46,676 nt of DNA. It comes from Fuerstiella sp. (lineage in GTDB: Bacteria > Planctomycetota > Planctomycetia > Planctomycetales > Planctomycetaceae). Below the pieces are notes generated by a model. It saw only the letters and a program-made list of their open reading frames with translations, made no database searches and was not told where the DNA came from. The stretch covers positions 1 through 46,676 of the forward strand of contig JAQWOH010000085.1 of the NCBI GenBank assembly GCA_029245955.1, written 5' to 3'. Both the position numbers and the translations under genes were made by a program. Positions 34,292 through 43,652 of the stretch are shown in pieces (within the stretch, counting starts at the first letter, position 1; each line of letters begins with the position of its first letter).

Positions 34292-35457
34292 AAGGATGGG
34301 TTCGCTGGACAGCCGTTGCCGCTGGTGGCGTACAGCAGGTTGCGGTCATTGTGCCCCTGCTGACGCTGGCTTATCACAGCTCCGTTGTCGCTCAGTCAAC
34401 AGGTCCCGAACCGTCGCCGCTGACTCAATCATTGCCGCCGGAACGGCAGCGACGCCTGCGGGCCATCAGCCAGACGATTTCCAATGAAGTGCCGCTGGTG
34501 ATTGCGCATCGTGGAGCATCAGGCTATCTGCCGGAACATACCACGGAATCTGCCACACTGGCTCATGCTCTGGGAGCGGACTTTATCGAGCAGGACGTCG
34601 TACTTTCTCAGGACGGCATCGCAGTCGTGTTTCACGACGTCACACTGGAAAACACCACGAATGTTGCTGAACTGTTTCCAACGCGAGGTCGCAATGGCAA
34701 ATTTCATGTCTTCGACTTTACGGTAGCTGAGTTGCAGCAACTGAATATCTCAGAACGATTCAGGTTCCCGGAGAATTCGGATGCGGGTCAACGATTCCCG
34801 CAGAATACCGGACGCTTTCGACTGTCGACGCTGGAAGAACATCTTCAGCTGATCAGGGGACTGAATGTCTCACGCGGTCGCAATGTCGGCGTCTATATTG
34901 AAATCAAACAACCGAAACTCCATCAAAAACATAAACTGGATCCGTCGAGAGAAGTCCTCCGTGTACTCAAGAAATACGGGTACAGCGATGCCGACGACCG
35001 AGTCTTTGTGCAGTGTTTCGATGAAGCCGAAATTCTTCGATTAAGGACAAAGCTACAGTGTCGACTTCCACTGATTCAATTACTGACCGATGAACCGTCG
35101 GACACGGACCTGGCTGAAATTGCGAAAGTTGCAGACGGTATCGGCGTTCGGATTTCCGCGGTTGTCGGCGGAGTTTCTCCGGAGGACCCCGCTCGCGCAC
35201 GGGTGTCCAGCGTTGTTCGGACAGCTCATCAGCATGCAATGCTGGTGCACGCATGGACCCTGCGCACCGATTCGCTGCCCGATTATGCTCCGGATACCCA
35301 AACGATGATCGACTGGCTGGTCAGAGAAGCCGGGGTGGACGGTATTTTCACGGACCAGCCCGACATTCTCTTGACCTGGCGCCAGAATGTGCAGGCCGCC
35401 GGGCGGCCGGAAGGTCCCTTCAAACTGCTGGGTAACGGCCCTGCCGTGTCTGAATAG
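34288..35457 (+). CDS. exported glycerophosphodiester phosphodiesterase
   Basis: A 389-residue GDPD-family enzyme, which hydrolyses glycerophosphodiesters to alcohol and glycerol-3-phosphate outside the cytoplasm. Residues 1-36 form a signal peptide (VAVIVPLLTLAYHSSVVAQ). The active site is clear: HRGASGYLPEHT with His74, metal ligands Glu101 and Asp103 (FIEQDVV), and His116 (VFHD). A later GVYIEIKQPK holds the metal Glu, and DGIFTDQPD the family C-terminal motif. The start is GTG at 34288, with GGAG 8 nt upstream and GTGA overlap with the preceding gene; an ATG at 34264 is an alternative. It may scavenge phosphate or glycerol from lipids. Confidence 0.9.
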   Translation: MKGWVRWTAVAAGGVQQVAVIVPLLTLAYHSSVVAQSTGPEPSPLTQSLPPERQRRLRAISQTISNEVPLVIAHRGASGYLPEHTTESATLAHALGADFIEQDVVLSQDGIAVVFHDVTLENTTNVAELFPTRGRNGKFHVFDFTVAELQQLNISERFRFPENSDAGQRFPQNTGRFRLSTLEEHLQLIRGLNVSRGRNVGVYIEIKQPKLHQKHKLDPSREVLRVLKKYGYSDADDRVFVQCFDEAEILRLRTKLQCRLPLIQLLTDEPSDTDLAEIAKVADGIGVRISAVVGGVSPEDPARARVSSVVRTAHQHAMLVHAWTLRTDSLPDYAPDTQTMIDWLVREAGVDGIFTDQPDILLTWRQNVQAAGRPEGPFKLLGNGPAVSE

Positions 35458-35987
35458 AATATTCTGAACTGACCGACTGACCGTTGATGGCGGGCACGAA
35501 GCAGAAAATCTGATCTGTTGTCCACGCGGGGGCATTATTGAATCTTGTGGCTCAAATGCCCCGGTTTTGTTGGCGGCGTTTAATTTTCAACGGAATTCTC
35601 TGAGTTTGTGAGATCCTGGCGAACAGACGCCGGTTCGCAGGACGTCTGTACATGTGACAATCTGCGTTTCAGAACTCTGTAATCGCCGCAAATCATGGTA
35701 TGAGTTGGCGATACGGCGTTTGGCGGGTCGATCTAAACATTGTCAACGTGACGTTTCCAATGTATCATTTCGTGCTAAATGTGTGTTTTCGCGTTATGAT
35801 CACGTATGAACCAACGTTCCGTGAAACAGAACGGAACGTACTGTGGTGCGGCGCCGATTCGGTTTTGCAATAATGATGAAAGCCTGTCACACTGTTTTTC
35901 AGGTGAAACCATGGCTGGGGAGTGATGGTTTCCAATTTTGTGTCGGCGGGATTTCGGTTCCTGCCGTCAGTTCCCATGATCAGAGGC
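35458..35987. other. 530-bp intergenic region before the VWA gene
   Basis: It holds a good promoter candidate at 35740-35768. The stretch from about 35922 is also open in the VWA frame, so a longer N-terminus is possible. No terminator with a T-run follows the GDPD gene. Confidence 0.45.
35740..35768 (+). promoter_or_regulatory. candidate sigma70-type promoter of the VWA gene
   Basis: TTGTCA (35740-35745) and TATCAT (35763-35768) are separated by 17 bp, with five and four or five matches to consensus. It would give a leader of about 200 nt before the chosen start. Confidence 0.42.
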
Positions 35988-37961
35988 ATGGCCTCATCAG
36001 AATCGTCAAACGAGGATTCCGTCGTGAGTACAATTGAGGTCACTTCCAGCCAGGCACTGTCTGCCGATGATTCCGATGTTGGCAACGGAGTCTGGGAGAT
36101 TCTCTACGATATGCCGGCCTGGGGCATCAGCCTGCTGGTCCATGTCGCCATTCTGATCTGCCTGATGAGTATCACCTGGGTCATCGAGACGCAACGCGAA
36201 GTCGAAATCACTTCGACGTTCGAACCGGAAGATATTCGCCAGGAAGAATATGTTATTAACACAGAGGTGAACGAGGAGATCGGCAGCGACAGCAGTTTGA
36301 ATATTGTTGGCCCGTCGATGGCAGTTGCCCAGAACAGCGGCATCGACAATCACCGCGAAGAACAGGAAAAGATAAACGAGGTCATTATCGATCCTCGCCT
36401 GCAGGCTCCGACAGCGATGCAGGCTCCCAGCGAAGCGGAACTACTGGAATCGATCGACCTGACCGGAACCACCGAACACGCAGGCGGAACGGAAGGTGCG
36501 ATCGACCGTATCACTCAGGAAATTGCCGCCTCGTTGAACCAGCGGAAAACCCTGGTGGTATGGCTGCTGGACGAGTCTCTGTCTATGGAAGGCCGGCGTG
36601 AACTTGTGGCGAAGCGTTTCCAGGGAATCTACAAGCAACTGGGAGCACTGGATATTGGGGCTGAAGAAGCTCTGAGAAGTGGGATCGTGGGTTATGGCAA
36701 GGAAGTCCATTTGCTGCAGTCAGACCCGACCTCGGACCTTTCTCTGCTGATGAAAGCCGTAGAATCCATCCAGAATGACAAATCCGGAGAAGAACAGGTT
36801 TTCTCGGCGCTGAACATGGCTCTGAAAACGTTTCTGCCGGCGAAACGCAAGATGCGAGCGAACATGATGATGATCCTTGTCACAGACGAGCGTGGCGATG
36901 ACTATCAAATGCTGGAAGACACGGTACGTCGCTGCACACGCGAGGGTGTTAAGGTGTACTGCATCGGAAACACATCAGTGTTCGGTCGCGAAAAAGGCTA
37001 CATCCCCACGACATGGGAAGTGGACGGAGAGACCTATCAAAAAGATTTGCCGGCAGATATGGGCCCCGAGACGGTTGCCGCCGAAGGACTTCAACTTCCG
37101 TTCTGGACGGCCAGTGCCCGAAACCTCGACCGTATGTCGTCCGGTTATGGTCCCTACACACTGTCACGCGTGTGCGCCGAGACCGGCGGCGTATTCTTCG
37201 TCGCTGAAGATAGTCGTGGACGCAAGTGGGACTCCGGAATCATGCGAAAGTATTCGCCGGACTATCGCCCGTTGCGGGACTATCAGCGGCAACTGTCGAC
37301 GAACTCCGCGAAGTCAGCTCTCGTCAACGCCGCCAAACAGACCGTGCTTGATGGAGACGACATCCCGGTTCCCCAGCTGCGGTTCCAGGCCAATAACGAT
37401 AACGTCCTGCGACAGCAGATCACGGAGGCACAGAAACCACTGGCGACAATGGACTATTATCTTCAGTCGCTGCATTCCATTCTGGAAGCCGGCGAACGTG
37501 ATCGCGACAAGCTCGATTCGGACCGCTGGCGAGCCAGCTATGACCTGGCGATGGGACGGGTCCTTGCGATGCGAGTTCGTGCGTTTGGCTACAACGCCAT
37601 GCTGGCGGAAATGAAGGCGGCTCCCAAAGTATTCGAAAAGGAAGGGAATAACCAATGGCGTCTGGCTCCCTCAAAGGACGTCAATGCAGGTGCTACCGTC
37701 CGTAAGCTGCACAAGAAAGCAATTGAGTACCTGACGCGTGTCATTGATGAGCATCCGGGCACGCCGTGGGCCTTTTTGGCGTCGGTGGAACTGGGCGATC
37801 CACTCGGCTGGGGATGGCACGAAAGTAAGATGCAGATTGCAGCCGCCGGGAATAGCGGGGCCGCGGGCAACCGACCACAGTTCGCCCCTGAAGAAGAAGC
37901 CCGCCGCCAGGAGCAACGTCGCCGACAGCAGAAAATGAAGGCCACAGAACCGAAACTCTAA
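35988..37961 (+). CDS. membrane-anchored VWA domain protein
   Basis: A 657-residue protein from the ATG at 35988. A single membrane segment at 44-66 (WGISLLVHVAILICLMSITWVIE) anchors it. An acidic linker follows (70-135). Residues 185-400 are a von Willebrand factor A domain with a metal-ion-dependent adhesion site DESLS at 195-199 and a Gly-rich nucleotide-like strand MMMILVTDERGDD near 290. Residues 450-640 are helical with repeats. Such planctomycete VWA proteins are thought to mediate protein-protein contacts at the membrane. Start is uncertain: GTG at 35922, ATG at 35976, and a GTG at 36022 with GAGG 8 nt upstream are alternatives. Confidence 0.82.
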   Translation: MASSESSNEDSVVSTIEVTSSQALSADDSDVGNGVWEILYDMPAWGISLLVHVAILICLMSITWVIETQREVEITSTFEPEDIRQEEYVINTEVNEEIGSDSSLNIVGPSMAVAQNSGIDNHREEQEKINEVIIDPRLQAPTAMQAPSEAELLESIDLTGTTEHAGGTEGAIDRITQEIAASLNQRKTLVVWLLDESLSMEGRRELVAKRFQGIYKQLGALDIGAEEALRSGIVGYGKEVHLLQSDPTSDLSLLMKAVESIQNDKSGEEQVFSALNMALKTFLPAKRKMRANMMMILVTDERGDDYQMLEDTVRRCTREGVKVYCIGNTSVFGREKGYIPTTWEVDGETYQKDLPADMGPETVAAEGLQLPFWTASARNLDRMSSGYGPYTLSRVCAETGGVFFVAEDSRGRKWDSGIMRKYSPDYRPLRDYQRQLSTNSAKSALVNAAKQTVLDGDDIPVPQLRFQANNDNVLRQQITEAQKPLATMDYYLQSLHSILEAGERDRDKLDSDRWRASYDLAMGRVLAMRVRAFGYNAMLAEMKAAPKVFEKEGNNQWRLAPSKDVNAGATVRKLHKKAIEYLTRVIDEHPGTPWAFLASVELGDPLGWGWHESKMQIAAAGNSGAAGNRPQFAPEEEARRQEQRRRQQKMKATEPKL

Positions 37962-38411
37962 AACCCGTTATAACTATGGTTTTTCGGTGCAGTAGACGCA
38001 AATACCCCGTGCACGCCCGCACGGAGTATTTACAGATCATCACTACGGCCTCAGGCGACGACGTAAAATCAGAGCACATGATTCTGTGTGCCGGCGGAAT
38101 CCCCGCAAATAACAGTCTTTGCCAAGCCTGAAGCACCGTATTGGCACCGCGTCGCTCGTGACGGACAGGGGTGATGGGGACAATGAACCGCAACAAGTGG
38201 CTCAAATTCCGGTTACTTCGGATTTGTCTGATCGACAGCTTGCAGTATGGCGACACAAAACGTTCAATAGGACCGGGGAAATCGACTGGGAAGGGCGTAA
38301 CAAGGCCGTTGCACCCGTTTTACACACTTCGTTTGCGCGCGAATCACTGCCGATTCAAGTAAGAATCAGACAGACGCTGGATATCGCAAAGCGCTCGAAG
38401 GTTCAGTGAAA
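37962..38411. other. 450-bp spacer with a strong hairpin
   Basis: It separates the VWA gene from the polytopic membrane-protein gene. It contains the hairpin at 38000-38031. An open frame at 38119-38409 ends at the next gene's start but shows no protein-like features. Confidence 0.45.
38000..38031 (+). terminator. hairpin after the VWA gene
   Basis: AAATAC plus CCGTGC pair with GCACGG plus GTATTT, giving a 12-bp stem with one mismatch and a 6-nt loop, about 39 bp after the VWA stop. There is no long T-run after it but the stem base is A/T-rich on both sides, so it could act in either direction. Confidence 0.5.
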
Positions 38412-39872
38412 ATGGAACACGACCAATTTCTGTTCGTGATCGTAGAAAGCCCGACATGGCTGCTCTACGTAACACTGCTGCTGACCGCTGTGTTTTTTCG
38501 GTTCTCTCGGTTGTTGACCGTGAGAAATCTGGACATGGTGCTGCTGCTGCTGCTGTCCACTGCACTGGTCGTCTCAGCGTCCTCCAAACGGGACGACCTT
38601 GCGAACGCTGGTGCCGTCTCACCAGCGATTCCCGTACAGACTCAGACTGTTGAGGAATCTCAGACGACGCCGCTGGGGGCTCTGAACCGATTCAGCTCCT
38701 TTGTCGTTCTGGCACTGTCGGTAATATTGATTGTTCGCCTGACCTTTGACGAGTCCCTCACCCGTCGACCACGCCTGGAACAGAACCTTAACCAGGCCGG
38801 ACTGACGTTCCTGTTCTTTCCGGCATTTACGATTCTTATGACGGGCGTCTTTCTTAAGGATCCGCCTGTCCGCAACATCGACTCGGTGAAGTCCGGCGTT
38901 GCGCTTTTACAGGGACACGAGTCATCTGATGTCACTGCCGCGGGTGATCAGGCCACACCACCAGCGACCGAAACGATTATCGCCGCCGGCGCAGCGAAGG
39001 TCGCAGAACTTTCCGGACAGGTAGATTCAGTAGAAAACCGGGATGCCTCCGGTCGAACATCAACAGAGGAGATGATCGCCCGGATTCTGGTCGTGGTCGC
39101 ACATACGACCGTGGTCGTCGGGCTGATGTACATCGGCCGAAAACACTTCTGCAGCGCTCAGCTCGGGGTGTCTATGTGTTGCCTGTACCTGTTGCTGCCG
39201 TGTACAGCATTTAATGTCCATGAGCTAAGTCACGTTGTGCCGGGAGCCTGCCTGACATGGGCATTTGCAATGTACCGAAAACCGGCCGTGGCAGGAGTAC
39301 TTTTGGGGCTGGCCTGCGGCACGTTGTTTTTCGCCGTGTTTCTACTGCCGCTGTGGGCCGTCTTTTACGGCCGGAAGGGCAGCCTTCGTTTTGGAATTTC
39401 ACTTGGTGCTGTCGCTGCAGTGGTGTTAATGACATTCGCGCTAACCTCCGCTACCACCGATTCGTTTGTCAGTAAACTTGTGATGACGGCTAACTGGACG
39501 GCTTATCGACTGTTTGACGCAGCGACACCGATGTCTGAATCCGCGATCGGTCACGTATTTCTGCGGATTATCCTGGCCGCCCTGTTCTTCGTGATGTTCG
39601 TCGCCATGACCGTTATTCCCCGGAAAAGAAACCTCGAAAATTTGCTGGCGAACTCAACGGCTTTGATTGTCGCCGCACAGTTATGGTATCCGGAAGACGT
39701 AGGCAGCTATGTGCTGTGGTATCTGCCTTTGCTGATGCTGGTGATGTTCCGTCCCCGACTGGATCGCTTCGTGCCACCTGAAGCGGATCACTCACACACT
39801 ATGCAGCGACCAAGCGATCAGCAGACGCAGCAAGGGGCAGGAACGCTGTCTCGGGTGACGCTGTATCATTGA
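38412..39872 (+). CDS. polytopic membrane protein (glycosyltransferase-like)
   Basis: A 486-residue protein with about ten membrane helices (for example residues 18-60, 90-112, 128-148, 225-245, 262-290, 298-345, 390-415, 430-450) and a Ser/Thr/Ala-rich loop at 155-220. Topology and the ending VPPEADHSHT are reminiscent of GT87/mannosyltransferase-type membrane enzymes, but I see no catalytic motif, so function is open. The start is ATG 38412; a GTG at 38406 is closer to AAGG and is nearly as likely. It sits 172 bp before argS. Confidence 0.65.
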   Translation: MEHDQFLFVIVESPTWLLYVTLLLTAVFFRFSRLLTVRNLDMVLLLLLSTALVVSASSKRDDLANAGAVSPAIPVQTQTVEESQTTPLGALNRFSSFVVLALSVILIVRLTFDESLTRRPRLEQNLNQAGLTFLFFPAFTILMTGVFLKDPPVRNIDSVKSGVALLQGHESSDVTAAGDQATPPATETIIAAGAAKVAELSGQVDSVENRDASGRTSTEEMIARILVVVAHTTVVVGLMYIGRKHFCSAQLGVSMCCLYLLLPCTAFNVHELSHVVPGACLTWAFAMYRKPAVAGVLLGLACGTLFFAVFLLPLWAVFYGRKGSLRFGISLGAVAAVVLMTFALTSATTDSFVSKLVMTANWTAYRLFDAATPMSESAIGHVFLRIILAALFFVMFVAMTVIPRKRNLENLLANSTALIVAAQLWYPEDVGSYVLWYLPLLMLVMFRPRLDRFVPPEADHSHTMQRPSDQQTQQGAGTLSRVTLYH

Positions 39873-40044
39873 CAATGATGCGTCCCCGCAGGACCAATAG
39901 CCGACTTTCACAGGTGGCAATCGGTTCAGCAGCTGACAAATACGCGGACCTGCAAAGCGTCTCAGCCTTGCAATGGCTGATCGGCACCGCCAACATCCCC
40001 ACTTCCGTTCGTTCGCGTCTCCTTGCACAGCTGTTGTTCTCTTC

Positions 40045-42003
40045 ATGAGCATTATTAACACTCTGAAATCCCGTTTTGCGTCCGCCCTATCGCCGCTGAC
40101 CACCAACACCGGTCCGTTGCTGGAAATGATTCGATCGTCACAGGATCCGAAATTCGGCGATTTCCAGGCCAACTGCGCCATGCCTCTGGCCAAACAGCTG
40201 GGAAAGTCGCCTCGCGACGTCGCGGCCGAAATCGTTAAGCACCTGGACGTCAGTGATTGCTGCGAAACACCCGAAATCGCCGGCCCCGGCTTCATCAACC
40301 TGCGACTCAAAGATGACTGGATCGCAGCACGGATCGGCCAGATCGCAGGAGACAATCGTCTGGGGGTCACAGCAGCTGACAAACCACGACATGTGGTCGT
40401 TGATTTTTCCTCACCCAATGTGGCCAAGCCCATGCACGTCGGCCACCTGCGAAGTTCTGTCATTGGCGACGCCATCTGCAGAACTCTGCGTTTCGCAGGC
40501 CACAAGGTGACCAGCGACAACCACATCGGCGACTGGGGTACGCAGTTTGGCATGATCATCTACGGCTATCGGAATTTCCTTGACGCGGCTGCCTATCGCA
40601 AGGATCAGGTCGCAGAACTGGCCCGTCTTTACAAACTGGTCAATCAGCTGTCCGACTATCACAAGGCGACAGCCGGGTTGCCGGATCTTCGCCTGCACCT
40701 GCAGCAACGGCAGGCGGAACTTGATGAACTCAACAGCAACGTCGCCTCAGCTGACAGGAAGGCGAAGAAAAAATTGAAAACACAGCGGAAGACGGTGGAA
40801 GACACCCGCAGTATGATCGCGTCCCTGGAAGCAAGGGTCGCTGAGATCGCAGCAGATGCAAAACTGCTGGCACAGGCGAATGCACACATCGATATCGCCC
40901 GACTGGCCCGTCAGGAAACGTCAAAACTGCATGCCGGCGACGAACAGAATCAGCAGTTGTGGAACGAATTTCTGCCGGCCTGCCTGGCTGCGTTAAACCA
41001 GGTCTATTCCAGACTTGATGTTCAATTCGATCTGACACTTGGTGAAAGTTACTATAACCCGATGCTGGCAGACGTCGTCAGCGATCTTAGATCAATAGGA
41101 CTGGCAACAGACAGCGATGGTGCCACATGCATCTTCATTGACGGCAATGACGCACCTTTCATCGTTCAAAAAACTGACGGAGCGTACACGTATGCGACCA
41201 CTGACCTTGCGACCATTCAATATCGACGGCATGAACTGAATGCAGATGAAATTGTGTACGTCGTCGACAAGCGTCAGTCGGAACACTTCAATCTGCTGTT
41301 CAGAACGTGCCAACTGTGGGGCCTTGAGAACGTGAAATGCCAGCACGTCAGCTTTGGTACCGTGATGGGCAATGACGGTAAGCCCTTCAAAACCCGATCC
41401 GGTGACAATGTCGGCCTTGAGAGCCTGATCGACGAAGCGATCGCCCGCGCCCGCCTGGTGGTGGACGAAAACGATGATCGCCGCGAACAACCGGCATTGT
41501 CGCCTGACGAACGCGCCCGAGTTGCACAAATCGTGGGCACAGGCGGCATTAAGTATGCGGATCTGCGTCACAATCGAGACAGCGATTATGTTTTCGACTG
41601 GGACAAGATGCTCGCCACGACTGGCGACACGGCCACTTACATGCAATACGCGTACGCTCGAATCTGTGGCATCTTCCGCGAACTGCATGTGGACCGACGA
41701 ACGATCGCCGACGGCCAGACGACGATACTATTAACGTGCCCCGAGGAGCGTGCGCTTGCTCTTCAGCTCACACAGTTTGATTATGCCATTGATGGCGTCC
41801 TGACCGATTATCGTCCCAACCAGCTGACGTCGTGGCTTTTCGAAACCGCTGGAAAGTTCAGCGCATTTTACGCCCACTGTTCGGTTAAGAACGCAGAATC
41901 GCCCGAACTGCGACAAAGTCGATTGATTCTATGCGACTTGATGGCTCGCGCACTGAGTACAGGACTGGCGCTTCTGGGCATCGAAACCGCCGATGTGATG
42001 TAA
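40045..42003 (+). CDS. argS: arginyl-tRNA synthetase with coiled-coil insertion
   Basis: A 652-residue class I synthetase that charges tRNA-Arg (E. coli ArgRS has 577). The nucleotide-binding HIGH motif is KPMHVGHLRSSVIGDA with His131-His134; the KMSKS-equivalent is near GKPFKTRSGDN. The C-terminal anticodon-binding DALR domain closes with MARALSTGLALLGIE. Residues 215-290 form a long Glu/Lys/Gln-rich coiled coil (QQRQAELDELN ... KLKTQRKT ... LEARVAEIAAD) inserted in the catalytic domain, far longer than the usual helical segment there. The ATG at 40045 matches the family N-terminus. Confidence 0.95.
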   Translation: MSIINTLKSRFASALSPLTTNTGPLLEMIRSSQDPKFGDFQANCAMPLAKQLGKSPRDVAAEIVKHLDVSDCCETPEIAGPGFINLRLKDDWIAARIGQIAGDNRLGVTAADKPRHVVVDFSSPNVAKPMHVGHLRSSVIGDAICRTLRFAGHKVTSDNHIGDWGTQFGMIIYGYRNFLDAAAYRKDQVAELARLYKLVNQLSDYHKATAGLPDLRLHLQQRQAELDELNSNVASADRKAKKKLKTQRKTVEDTRSMIASLEARVAEIAADAKLLAQANAHIDIARLARQETSKLHAGDEQNQQLWNEFLPACLAALNQVYSRLDVQFDLTLGESYYNPMLADVVSDLRSIGLATDSDGATCIFIDGNDAPFIVQKTDGAYTYATTDLATIQYRRHELNADEIVYVVDKRQSEHFNLLFRTCQLWGLENVKCQHVSFGTVMGNDGKPFKTRSGDNVGLESLIDEAIARARLVVDENDDRREQPALSPDERARVAQIVGTGGIKYADLRHNRDSDYVFDWDKMLATTGDTATYMQYAYARICGIFRELHVDRRTIADGQTTILLTCPEERALALQLTQFDYAIDGVLTDYRPNQLTSWLFETAGKFSAFYAHCSVKNAESPELRQSRLILCDLMARALSTGLALLGIETADVM

Positions 42004-42074
42004 CGGCCTGGATGGAAGAACGATGCGCCCTTTGATCGACAGACCGGATTATCATTGAAACGCGACGTGCGGCA

Positions 42075-43346
42075 TCAGTACCGCAGGACGCAGCCGAAAC
42101 TGAGCCCCTTGGTGTAGAAGCTGTCCAGGTCCACGGTCTGACTGACGACTGGAGTGAACGAGCCAGCCGCACTGGGCACACTGTTGTAATGAATGTTGTT
42201 AAAGGGCCGAGTCACGTTATACATCCACATGAAGTCGTACCCGCCAAAAATCGAAAAGTTCGGCGTAACGTGAATCTCGCCGGTAAAACTAAGTTCAAAA
42301 ACAGGCGTGAATTCAATGTGACTTTCACTGAACACTCTCAGCGGATCCGCAACTGACGCAGTTGACTCTGTCAGCGGTCCGGATTCTGTTTTCACCGTGT
42401 GGTCGTTCAGCGCAAAGGCAATTCTTGGAGTCATGCTGAACGTAAACTTACGATGCACAATGGATGCCCGCGCACCAACTTCCGGACCATACATGTTATT
42501 CGAGGTCGTGGACCTGATTCGGGAGACTCTTGTCGACGGGGCGGCTCCTAATCCACCGTTGAACAGCCCCAGCTGCGACAGTTCTTCCTCAAAAGCCACG
42601 TATCGGAAACCGCCCAGCCATTGCCAGGCAATCCCCTCACCTGGAACATAGCTGTCTTTCACAATAATGGCTTCCGCTCCCCACATCTTGGCTTTAAGCT
42701 CAGCCGTGTAGCTCTCGTCATAGATCAGGTAATTCGCCGAAACTGCGTCGGACGGAGCACCATTGGTCAGCAGCGGGACAACGACATTGGGACGGGCTTC
42801 CGTTCCGATAGACGGAAACAGCGGGTCGCGGAACCCCTGCAGATTCGTCATCGATAACGTATCTGTTTTTTGTTCTGTGCCGAAGAATTCCAACTCGAAC
42901 TCGGCCCCCTGCAGATCCAGTCCCCAGGTACCGCGAATTCCCGAATTATCCGCCAGATCCATTCCGTTCAGATTTGGGATGATCCCCACACCCGTTGTCA
43001 CACCGCCGGCCAGCTCGTCTGCGACTGTCAGCGGATCTGTCACGTTCAGTAAGGGAGCCCCAAGGAATACATTGCCGGGACGCTCAAAGTCCATGTGCAG
43101 GTAATCAACCCGAAACCAGCTGCGTTTACCCAGTGCAGTCACGAACTGCTCGATGGGCTGCTGGTCATCCCACAGCGCGGGCTTCTGCCCGACATAGTAA
43201 TCCAGAATCGGAGCCTGATAGCTCGATTGCGGAACGTGAACGCCTGGCATCTGAGGGTACCCGTGCTGATATTGCGCCGATGCGTCAGCACCAACAACAC
43301 TCACACAGATCAGAGATACACACCGGAACAGGTTCGAACGGAACAT
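42075..43346 (-). CDS. BBP7-family outer-membrane beta-barrel-like protein
   Basis: A 424-residue exported protein. Residues 1-25 form a signal peptide (FRCVSLICVSVVGADASAQ). A Tyr/Pro/Gln-rich segment follows (residues 26-60), then a beta-rich body with alternating hydrophobic strands and the family element SWFRVDYLHMDF (near 77-90). It ends with VLRY, an aromatic C-terminus typical of outer-membrane barrels. The domain type (BBP7) is found almost only in planctomycetes. It is convergent with argS. The start at 43346 has GAAGG about 10 nt upstream; the frame opens to 43412. Confidence 0.85.
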   Translation of the reverse strand: MFRSNLFRCVSLICVSVVGADASAQYQHGYPQMPGVHVPQSSYQAPILDYYVGQKPALWDDQQPIEQFVTALGKRSWFRVDYLHMDFERPGNVFLGAPLLNVTDPLTVADELAGGVTTGVGIIPNLNGMDLADNSGIRGTWGLDLQGAEFELEFFGTEQKTDTLSMTNLQGFRDPLFPSIGTEARPNVVVPLLTNGAPSDAVSANYLIYDESYTAELKAKMWGAEAIIVKDSYVPGEGIAWQWLGGFRYVAFEEELSQLGLFNGGLGAAPSTRVSRIRSTTSNNMYGPEVGARASIVHRKFTFSMTPRIAFALNDHTVKTESGPLTESTASVADPLRVFSESHIEFTPVFELSFTGEIHVTPNFSIFGGYDFMWMYNVTRPFNNIHYNSVPSAAGSFTPVVSQTVDLDSFYTKGLSFGCVLRY

Positions 43347-43652
43347 GCGAACCGGACCTTCGTAAAATCGTCGCTGGAGTGTTCGATGCCGGATACCCCG
43401 GGCTTTCAACAAAAAGCTCCGGACCGCAGACAGGATTGAAACATCGATACATCCAAACGACCGTGATTAAACACAGCCTGCTGTGGTCGGTATCGGTCTG
43501 TAACAACTGTGAACTTTGCTCCAATTCTTCGGCTCGTATCGTTTTTAACGCCTGAGAAAAATAGGGAACCCCGGACGTCTGTGCGGCGGTGCAGCGAGCG
43601 GCCTTCCGGCAGATTCAGCCGAATGTGTTGCCCAAGACGGTTTCACACATCT
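43347..43652. other. 306-bp spacer between BBP7-like and LmbE-like genes
   Basis: Both flanking genes run leftward. The spacer should hold the BBP7 promoter. Open frames here are not coding-like and no strong hairpin was seen. Confidence 0.4.

Noticed and set aside
38119..38409. 96-codon frame ending at the polytopic membrane-protein gene
   Set aside because: No similarity, odd composition, and the overlap with the next start is likely chance.
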